NCBI GenBank assembly: GCA_947463165.1
Contig: CANHSW010000155.1
Span: 1 to 5,804 of the forward strand
Origin: Cyanobacteriota bacterium
GTDB lineage: Bacteria; Cyanobacteriota; Cyanobacteriia; PCC-6307; Cyanobiaceae
Reading direction: 5' to 3'
Length of the DNA stretch: 5,804 nucleotides
Below, piece after piece: positions 1 to 5,804 of this stretch. The notes beneath the pieces were generated by a model. That model saw only the letters and a program-made list of their open reading frames with translations, ran no database searches and had not been told where the DNA came from. The position numbers were made by a program, and so were the translations under genes. Position 1 is the first letter of the stretch. Every line of letters starts with the position of its first letter.

Positions 1-383
1 AGCAGGCCATTAGCCGTGATCAGGCCATGGCGCTCCAGCTCGATGTTGTAGTAGGTGAGTGCAGCCTCCGGCCAGTCATCTAGCTGCTGAATTGATGTGC
101 CATTGATCAGGGCACCGGCCTCCACCAGGCTGCCGGCGAAATGGATCGCATGGCTGGGGGAGAGGAATGTGTCTTGCGCGGGGCCGAGCGAGCCAAAGGC
201 TCCTTGGTTGATGCGAATCGGCATTTTGCCCAGGGCCTGCAGCTGGGCGATGCTGCGGGTGCTGCGGGCCAGGAAGCGCACCGGCTGGGGGCCCTCGGCG
301 GTGTTGATCAGATCCCCAGGCTTGAGGGTTTCGATCGGCCGCTCGCCGCTAGGTGTGGCGATCAGGGTGCCGGCCAGGAAACA
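1..383 (-). other. C-terminal Hint (Hedgehog/intein, Hint_2-like) domain, truncated by window edge
   Basis: From Cys1808 the chain reads CFLAGTLIATPSGERPIETL then KPGDLI, the block-A signature of Hint domains, in which the first Cys is the nucleophile for an N-S acyl shift. Block B follows as FLSPSHAIHF (H1885). Near the edge comes YYNIELERHGLITANG (H1926), the landmark of Hint_2 domains found at the C-terminus of large secreted bacterial proteins. The Glu-Ser-Tyr segment that usually follows lies outside the window. Bacterial Hint domains can cleave the bond before their Cys; whether Hint_2 forms do is not settled. The residues needed appear present, but the C-terminal end, where inteins carry His-Asn, cannot be judged here. 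Confidence 0.88.
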
Positions 384-3300
384 AACCACATTCACCGTGG
401 CGGTGACGGGGGAGGCGGAGAGACCACCGCTGTTGTCTACGGCGTAGATGGAGAAGGCACCGGTTGCCAAGGGGTTGGCCAAGCTGCCGGCCTGGCCGGC
501 GGCGGGGGTCCAGTAGAGGTTGGTGCCGGCATTCACGCTGTCGTTGCTGCCGGCGGCCCAGGCTGTGGCGGTGCCTGCCGAGCTGCCGATCAGCAAGCTG
601 CCGCTGGCCACCGCAGCCACCTGGAAGGCCACCACTGTGCCGTCCTCATCGGTGGCATTGGCCTGGGCGAGGAGTTCAGCGAAACTGATTTCCGTCTGGC
701 TGTTTCGGCCGGTGGTTTCAACCGGTGGGGTGAGGGCCGAGAAGACGGGGGCATCATTTACATCGGTGACAGCAAGGCTGTAGGCAGTGCTGACCGGACT
801 GGAGCCAGCAAGCGTGGTGTCGCCCACCGAAACCGTGACGGCGTAGGAGGTTTTGGTCTCGTAGTTGAGGCTGGTGCCGGCCTTGAGGAAGAGGGCGGAG
901 CCAATCACCTCAAAGGCAGCGGCATCGGTACCTAGCAGGGAGATGGAGTTGCTGCCGAGGGCGTCATCGCTGATGGCGATATCGGCAACTTTGATGCGGC
1001 TACTGGTGTTGGTGTTCTCCGCCAGGGAGGCGATGGCGTTGGTGAGTTCGACAGCGGTTGGTGGGCGGTTAGTGGGAGTAAGGCTGAACCCAGCCAGCAG
1101 GGGATCGTGATCTGAAGTTCTAAATGGATCGGGGTTGTAAAAACTTGTTTGCTGGGCCGTAGATTTAAATTCTGTATTGTAATCAAGAATGATTGGTTCA
1201 TCGGCGTTTATATGCCACTTGGCGCTGCCGCTCACCTGGCTATAGAGGCTGTCGCTGGCGAGCATGTGATCCAGGGATCCCCACTGCCCATTGAATTGAT
1301 AGGAATAAGAATCGGCATCAAACAAGCTGCGATAACCCCTGCCCTCCAGGATGCGAATTGGATCCTCTTGAAGATAGCTATTCAGATCGCCAAGAATCAG
1401 CACATCTGGGTCGCTGCTGCCGGTGGGGGAGCTGGCAAGCCAGTCGGCCAATTCGCTGGCGGCGCGGCTGCGGCTGCCATTGGATAGGCCCTGGCCATCG
1501 CCGGCATCGGCGTCGCCAGCGCCGCCAGCACTGGAGCCCTTGGATTTCAAATGGGTAACCACGGCGGTGAATTGTTCGCCTGTGGCGGTCCCGGCCGAGA
1601 TGCGCTCGAAGCTGGCCGCCAGGGCTGGCCGCTGCACGCGAGCGGCACCTTGAGTAAAGCTTCCGGTTTGCAGGGCCGCCACTTGGCTGCCGGAGGCCAG
1701 ACGCACCCTGTCGGTGCGATAAAGAAATCCCACGGTGATTTCATCGCCACCAAGGCCACCGCTCAGACTCAAATCGGCAGACCGAGGAATTACGTAGCCA
1801 TACAGATTGGCGCCAAGCACATTGTTCAAGCCAGCAACAATGGACGCCACGGCGCTGCTGGCACCATAGCCATCATTCTCGATTTCGTTGTAGCCAAGGA
1901 TATCGGCATCAAAACTGAGGATCGCCTCCAGGGTCTTGTCGAACTGGCGCGTGTATTCGTAGGCGGAATCGGCACCGCGAGAGGTGGGGAACCCGCCGCC
2001 ACTGCCGTTGCCGTTAAAGAAATTGAGTAAATTGAAGCTGGCCACCCGCAGGCTGCCGCCCAGGCTGGCAGGGGCGTCGCTGCGGGGGTTGGTGGCGCTG
2101 AAATTGGCACCAGTAGTGGTCTGAATGCGATAGCCATCGAAGCGCTCATCGAGCACACCGGCAATGGAAGCGATGCTGTCTCCCCCCCGCAGGGTATTGC
2201 TGGCGCTGAGGGGATTGCCGCCGCGGCCGTGGATCACCGTGGCTGGATTCTGGAGGCTGCTGCCGTCATCGAGGGTGATGTAATTATCGAGTAGATCGTT
2301 TAGGTAGGCGGCATAACCGCTAACACTGGGGTTATTATTTTGTGTGTAGTTGGTGAGCCGACCGCCAGCGGCAAGGCCCACCTCGCCATAGCGACCTAGG
2401 CCAAAGGTGTCGGTTACCACTAGATCGCCACTGGCGGCAGCTATCTGTAGCCGCATACCCTCATATCGCTCCAGTACGGCCGCATCAGCCAGCGGCAGGG
2501 TCACCCTGGTGATGCTGGGCAGAGCTGCGGTGCCGAGGTAATTGAGACCAGTGATATCGGTGAGCTGGGTGAGGCTGCTAGTGATCGTTGTGCCAGTGAT
2601 CGCTGACGCCGAAGAGCTGTATTCCGCCACGGTGCCGGTAAGCCGCAAGCGGCTGCCCACCACGCCACTAAACAGGCCGTTGGGGTCAGATACAAAAATT
2701 CCCTCGGAGCTGGTGGGATCGCCATCGGCATCGGCGTCCTCCTCCTGCAGGTAGAAGCCATTGAGGCCATTGCTGCCTGGGAAGCTGGCCACCACCACCC
2801 CCTCCACCGTTTTGCTCTGGCCCAGCATTGGGCTGGTGGCGCCGCTGCCCTGGATGCTGTGGATGGCGGTAACCACAACGAGCTGCTCGTTATCGGTTAC
2901 CTGCACGCCCAGGTCGCTCACCACCATTCCGTCGTAGGCGGGATCGGCGCTGCTCACCTGGGCCCGGATCGTGCCGGCGTGGATCGCCGTTTCCAACAGC
3001 TCATCGTCGATGGCCCTTACGGTGACGCTGCGGGGATTGGTGTTGCTGAGCACCAGGGTGAGGCTGGAGCTGAAATTGCTACCATCGGCGCTGATTTGCA
3101 CCTGGCTATCGGCCGTCAGGGTGACGCTCACCGGGCTGGCGGGATTGGTGCTCAAGGCCAGGGCGACGCTGTCGCTGCTGGGGCCGGTTTCACTAACGCT
3201 GGTGTCAGCCCCGCTGGGGATGATCCGCACCGCCGGCAGGGGGCTGCTGGAGATCACCAGGTTGTCGATGGCAAGACCGTGGTCGGAGCCGCTGTGGTCC

Positions 3301-5804
3301 GGGTCGGACCAGCGCAGCCACAGGTCTTGACCCGCCGCCAGGCCCAGGCCAGTGAGGCTGCCGGATAGCTGACGGCTGTTGGCGGCCAGGTTGCCGTTCA
3401 GGGCGCCGGCGCTGCCGCCGCTCACCGGGGCGCTGAAACCCAGCTGGGGAGCAGTTGTCCAGCCACTGTTAGCGATGCCACTGCCACCGATGCCGGTGCC
3501 ACCGATGCGCCATTGCAGCTCCAGGCCTTGGCTGGTGGTGGCAGCACTGTTGCGCCACTGCTCGCCGCGATAGCTGAGATAGAGGGTGTCGAGGCTGCGG
3601 CCGGTGTCGTTATAGAAGCGCGCTCCCCAGTAGAAATTGCCGGCACTGGCATTGCCCGAGCCCACCGATCCCAGAGCCCGATCGCTGGAGCCATCTATAC
3701 CAAAACTATAGAGATTACCGCCGGTGCCACTGCCGCTACCGGCCACGATCGTGGTGCCTGTGCCGCTGCGGGCGGCATACCAGCCGGGTATTTGATTATC
3801 GCTCCAGCTGCCGCTACCGCCATTGATCAAGCCATCAAAATTCTGGCTGTAGGAGCTGCTGAGGGCGATGCTGCCGGTGGGGATCACCGCGGGGCCGAGG
3901 CTGAGCCAATCGCTGCGGAATTTTTGCAGTGATTTACCAAAACCAGCTCCGGTTTCCAGATCCTTGGAGATCACACCATTGCCATACCAAACCGTGTCGC
4001 CGTTGTCGCTGAGCAGCTGCAGGGAACTGCCGGCATTAAGCGCATTGGGCACCTCCACGATCGCCTCGAAGCTGCCGCCGCTGAACAGGGCGCTGAGGTC
4101 CGCCTGGCGCAACACTGGGGCGTCGGCGGCGTTGCCACTCCAGCTGAATAGCCGGAAATCAGCCGGAGCGATGCCAGTGGCGGCGCCAGAGGGACCGGCG
4201 ACGATCAGGTATTCGCCGCTGGCGTTTGCCTCGATGCTGCGGATGCCGCGGCCGCCCAGATCCAGGCTGATCGGGTTGCCGAACTGGGCCGCACCTGGGC
4301 TGCCGCCGCCGATCGCCACCAGGCTGGTGAAATTGGTCACCGGAATAATCAAAGCCCGCTGGTTGCCGCCGCTGGCGCCGCTGCTGATGGTGGGGGCGCG
4401 GAAGGCCAGGTAGGCGCTGCTGCCGTCTGGGGCGATGCAGAGGCCCTCGATGTTGAAACCAGCCGCCTGCTCGGGCAACACCCCGGCGGCGGCGCTGGCG
4501 GCCAGCCCCAGGGCATTGCCATTGGCGGCATCCCAGGCGATTAGGTCGTCTTCCAGGTAGCGGTAATCGCCCAAAAAGCTGAGGCTGGTGTCGCTGCCGG
4601 AGCCGCTGAGGGCGGTGGCGAACAGGCGCTCGCGGTTGGGACGGTCGGCGCCGCTGGTGTTGTTGCCGTGGGAACCCAGCCAGTAGATGGTGTTGCCGAT
4701 GCGGCTGGAGGCCTCCAGGTCCACCTCACTGCCGCCGGCCAGGCCCAGGGAGCTGCTGAAATCAAAGCCCGCCTGGGCCAGGCCCGATTGCTGGCGGTTG
4801 TATAGCCGCAGGATTTGATCCTCGTCGTCTGCCACCAGCATCCAGTTGGCATCGATGGCGATGGCGCTGGAGGCGTCGCTGGCGCCGGTGTGGAAGCGGC
4901 TGCTGGCGGGCAGCACCGAGGCGGCCGAGGCGCCATAACTAAATTCATAGCTGGCGCTGCTGCTGCCGTCAGCCACCGTGACGGTGATCGTGGTTAGGCC
5001 CGCGCCGCTGGGGGTGATCTGCAGATTGCGGTTGGCGCCGCTGCCACTGAGCATCAAATTGGCGTTGCTGACCACCGCCTGGTTGCTGCTGCTGACGCCC
5101 AGTTGCAGATTGGCCAGGGGGGTGTCCAGATCGGCCAGGTAGAAGTCGATCCCCAGGCTGCGGGCCGAATCGGTGGGATCGTCCAGCACGCCGCTCAGCC
5201 AGCCGCCGGCGCCGGTGGCGGGCAAATCGATCCAGCCATGGGCGGTGGCCTCAGCAATGCTGGGCGGCGGGCCGATCAGGTCGTTGTCGGCGATGGCCAC
5301 CGTCAGCGGCGCCATCGCCAGGCCTGCGTAGCTGGCATCGGCGCTGCTAACAGCAAAGCTGAGGCTGCCGCTGTGGCTGCCCTCCACGAATAGGTCGTCG
5401 ATGGCGTTGAGGCTGATGCTCTGGGCCGTCGACCAATTGGCGGGGGTGAAACTGAAGCTGGCGGCCGAGGGGCTTAGCTGGCTGCCGCCATTGAGCTCAA
5501 TCACCACATTGGCGCTGGGCTGGCTGCGCAGGGCCAGGCTGATCGTGTCGGTGGCGCCCCCCTCCACCAGGCTGCTGCCGCCGCCGGACTGGATCAGCAG
5601 CACCCCGGCGCCACCGCCGTTGAAGTGGCCGGGGTTGCCGAGGTCGCCGCCGCTGGAGCTGCGGGAATTCTGGTCATCGTTGGCGCTGGCCAGCTTCCAA
5701 TCAGTGCTGATTACAAAATTGGCCAGCTTGCCCGTGGGGGCCCAGCCACTGGCGTTCTGGCTGCGAATCGTGCCGGTATAGGTCTGGTCGTCGTAGCTGA
5801 GCCG
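1..5804 (-). CDS. Giant secreted ExeM/NucH-like extracellular nuclease with DUF3616, beta-sandwich repeats and C-terminal Hint domain (partial at both ends)
   Basis: One frame, read from base 5804 downward, stays open for 1,934 codons with two bases left over at positions 2-1, so neither start nor stop is in the window. In-frame Met codons occur only inside folded domains and none is followed by a signal peptide, so the start lies upstream. Domain order is: lamin-tail-like remnant (residues ~1-62), Calx-beta-like (68-175), Ig-like (~179-292), DUF3616 (304-637), jelly-roll-like (644-853), Calx-beta-like (859-974), OB/YhcR-like module (979-1250), EEP nuclease (1251-1575), cadherin-like (1581-1685), Ig-like (1686-1807), Hint (1808 onward). 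The family hydrolyses DNA outside the cell with divalent metal, and all EEP motifs are present, so activity is likely. The chain is rich in Gly, Ala, Ser and Thr and has only two visible Cys, as expected of a secreted adhesin-like protein. The nuclease assignment is firm; the biological role (eDNA nutrition, biofilm turnover or defence) is inference. Confidence 0.95.
384..749 (-). other. Ig-like/cadherin-like segment leading into the Hint domain
   Basis: Residues 1686-1807 follow the DVNDAP of the previous repeat and contain ISFAELLAQANATDEDGTV, then AVASGSLLIGS, then NLYWTPAAGQAG, and close with FSIYAVDNSGGLSASPVTA followed by TVNVV. The F-x-x-L...ATDEDG opening and Y-x-P/T-x-A-G-x-A middle are those of Ig-like repeats with a final A-x-D-x-x-G strand. 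The last strand is joined without a linker to the Hint cysteine at residue 1808. Confidence 0.75.
750..1064 (-). other. Cadherin-like repeat
   Basis: Residues 1581-1685 fit the bacterial cadherin repeat. SLAENTNTSSRIKVADIAISDD opens it in two parts, followed by ISLLGTDAAAFEV, LFLKAGTSLNYETKTSYAV and the closing AVTDVNDAP. The LNYETK and DVNDAP motifs, with the acidic residues that coordinate calcium between repeats, are textbook for this family. It sits directly behind the nuclease domain and probably holds it away from the C-terminal Hint domain or the cell surface. Confidence 0.9.
1080..2054 (-). other. EEP-family endonuclease catalytic domain (ExeM/NucH type), complete
   Basis: Residues 1251-1575 contain all expected motifs in order: SFNLLNFF (N1258), RQFDKTLEAIL, NEIENDGY (metal-binding E1307), HLKSKG (H1418), DGQG, GDLNSY (D1473, N1475), EDPI, SYQFNGQ, LDHMLAS (H1513), WHINADEP (1530-1537), DYN and SDHDP (D1565, H1566). 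The family is metal-dependent and cleaves phosphodiester bonds by general-base catalysis from the final His. Nothing catalytic appears missing, so the domain is probably active. The residues ahead of EIEN are Y-N rather than the more usual L-M, which should not matter for catalysis. The DNA encoding this domain is AT-richer in places than its neighbours (by hand count 35% GC in 1121-1200). Confidence 0.95.
2055..2870 (-). other. OB-fold/YhcR-like module of ExeM-type nuclease
   Basis: Residues 979-1250 precede the catalytic domain in the arrangement standard for ExeM/NucH nucleases. IHSIQGSG and the strand KTVEGVVVASF open an OB-like barrel, followed by GFYLQEEDADADGDP, EGIFVSD, GSRLRLTGTVAEY and the T-Q-L strand. 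The second half has LERYEGMRLQI, YGEVGLA, ITLDDGSSLQNP, NTLRGGDS and GVLDERFDGYRIQ, all familiar landmarks of these proteins ahead of the EEP domain. The acidic EEDADADGD loop is a candidate calcium site. OB-folds in this family are thought to bind nucleic acid and position the substrate. Confidence 0.88.
2883..3230 (-). other. Calx-beta-like repeat 2
   Basis: Residues 859-974 start with VRIIPSGADTSVSETG and pass through SVALALSTNPASPVSVTL, VQISADGSNFSSSLTLVL, SVTVRAIDDELLE and a closing DLGVQVTDNE. The E in the opening strand, the AIDDE-x-x-E loop and the terminal TDNE match the calcium-site positions of Calx-beta domains. It stands directly before the nuclease module and probably acts as a spacer. 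It is more degenerate from repeat 1 than a recent tandem copy would be, so the two are old duplicates or separate acquisitions. Confidence 0.8.
3246..3875 (-). other. Jelly-roll-like module with SYSQNFDG and DHGLAIDN signatures
   Basis: Residues 644-853 begin with SYSQNFDGL and continue through IPGWYA, NLYSFG, SSDRALGS, a Y-W-G-x-R-F strand, SLDTLYLSYRGEQWR, a further strand pair, and end with LWLRWSDPDHSGSDHGLAIDNLVIS. This order of landmarks recurs in a module of secreted bacterial proteins that I recognise by pattern, with a lectin/laminin-G-like beta-sandwich the likely fold. The acidic closing D-x-D-x-S-G-S-D may bind calcium. It lies directly between DUF3616 and the second Calx-beta repeat, with almost no linker. 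A carbohydrate- or surface-binding role is inferred, not shown. Confidence 0.7.
3894..4895 (-). other. DUF3616 domain (probable beta-propeller/esterase-like)
   Basis: Residues 304-637, about 334 in length, carry the run of motifs I associate with DUF3616. ADDEDQILRLY occurs near the start, followed by EVDLEAS, YWLGSHGNNTSG with a following R-P-N-R-E-R-L-F, a short DYRYLEDD, FNIEGLCIAPDGS, YLAFRAP, ISLDLGGRGIRSIEA, YLIVAGP, RLFSWSG and finally LQLLSDNGD. Repeated short beta motifs with D-G turns suggest a propeller. No activity is established for the family as far as I know; resemblance to phytase-like esterases would be speculative. One of the two cysteines of the visible chain (residue 456) is here. 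Fusion to a nuclease in one chain hints at joint use on extracellular phosphate-containing material, which is inference. Confidence 0.75.
4930..5270 (-). other. Bacterial Ig-like segment between Calx-beta repeat and DUF3616
   Basis: Residues ~179-292 hold a segment with LDDPTDSARSLG, then LQLGVSSSNQAVVSN, then LQITPSG, then TITVTVADGSSS. The last two strands are typical of Ig-like repeats in bacterial surface proteins, where a difference between values at the start is followed by a V-T-V-x-D-G closing strand. I know similar segments from large cyanobacterial and planctomycete surface proteins but cannot name the Pfam family with certainty. The likely role is structural or adhesive. Confidence 0.5.
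5280..5603 (-). other. Calx-beta-like repeat 1
   Basis: Residues 68-175 have the Calx-beta/cadherin-like layout. An opening strand with a V-E-G-G motif is followed by alternating strands with S-x-S-x patterns, a central FTPANW segment and AIDDLFVEG, and a closing strand that ends in IADND. In Calx-beta domains the acidic loop residues bind calcium and the modules act as stiff spacers in extracellular proteins. The AIDD...E and ADND acidic groups are visible here. A second copy with the same landmarks (AIDDELLE, TDNE) lies at residues 859-974. Confidence 0.75.
5619..5804 (-). other. Probable C-terminal part of a lamin-tail-like (LTD) domain
   Basis: Residues 1-62 of the visible chain end in DLGNPGHFN, preceded by a Ser/Asn-rich stretch. 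This resembles the closing strand of bacterial lamin-tail domains, which often end in a D-x-G-x-PG pattern and commonly sit at the N-terminal side of ExeM-type nucleases. Only the end of the domain is in the window, so the match is weak. It could instead be a linker or the end of another beta-sandwich. Confidence 0.35.

Noticed and set aside
1..383. A full intein in the C-terminal region
   Set aside because: The Hint block sits after the last repeat and its block-G-like part reads ERHGLITANG, which fits Hint_2 tails. No His-Asn followed by an extein is visible, although the edge prevents a final decision.
141..935. Plus-strand open frame of 264 codons, Gly-rich
   Set aside because: It lies entirely antisense to the cadherin-like, Ig-like and Hint coding region, has low-complexity Gly/Ala/Val composition and no recognisable domain. 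Open antisense frames are expected opposite GC-rich coding DNA.
2501..2878. Minus-strand open frame of 125 codons, and similar ones at 1826-2164 and 4541-4948
   Set aside because: They are in a different phase from the long frame that encodes recognisable domains over the same bases, and their translations are Ala/Pro/Ser-rich without motifs.
2859..4413. Several plus-strand open frames (2859-3368, 3513-3932, 3868-4413)
   Set aside because: All are antisense to the DUF3616, jelly-roll and Calx-beta coding sequence. They overlap each other in different frames, have biased composition and show no ribosome-binding site or domain match.
3500..5700. Runs of GCC/GGC-type trinucleotides as possible microsatellites
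   Set aside because: They encode Gly, Ala and Ser in the beta-sandwich repeats, are imperfect and follow codon periodicity, so they are explained by protein composition.
1..5804. HIP1 palindromes, RTX nonapeptide repeats, promoters, terminators or tRNA genes
   Set aside because: I looked for these by eye. No GCGATCGC site, no G-G-x-G-x-D tandem array and no non-coding gap were seen. RTX repeats or other secretion signals could still lie beyond the window.

Overview
The window lies wholly inside one very large protein-coding gene on the minus strand. The reading frame that starts at base 5804 and runs down to base 3 has no stop codon that I could find in a complete hand translation. That gives at least 1,934 codons, and the gene continues past both edges. 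The true start, signal peptide, promoter and stop are all outside the window. No RNA gene, mobile element, CRISPR array, intergenic gap or regulatory site is visible.

The protein looks like a secreted, multidomain extracellular nuclease of the ExeM/NucH type. From the N-terminal side (high coordinates) to the C-terminal side it contains: a probable lamin-tail-like remnant, a Calx-beta-like repeat, an Ig-like segment, a DUF3616 domain (probable propeller-like or esterase-like fold), a jelly-roll-like module with the SYSQNFDG and GLAIDN signatures, a second Calx-beta-like repeat, an OB-fold/YhcR-like module, a complete endonuclease/exonuclease/phosphatase (EEP) domain with all expected motifs, a cadherin-like repeat, an Ig-like segment, and a C-terminal Hint (Hedgehog/intein, Hint_2-like) domain that the window edge cuts off. 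Residue numbers below count from the first codon in the window, so they are not true protein positions.

The organism is probably a GC-rich bacterium. The mix of DUF3616, nuclease, cadherin-type repeats and a Hint_2 tail fits picocyanobacteria of the Cyanobium/Synechococcus type, but this is inferred from domain style. The HIP1 palindrome typical of many cyanobacteria was not seen. The visible chain is almost cysteine-free: I count two cysteines, one of them the presumed Hint nucleophile.

The likely joint role is degradation of extracellular DNA at or outside the cell surface. The beta-sandwich repeats would act as spacers or adhesive, calcium-binding arms, and DUF3616 is a possible second catalytic or binding unit. 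The Hint domain may be a self-processing element. The most interesting point is a nuclease with complete catalytic motifs sharing one chain with DUF3616 and a C-terminal Hint domain, which suggests a nuclease that might be released or anchored by autoproteolysis. Base composition is mosaic: the nuclease core holds AT-richer stretches than the repeats around it.
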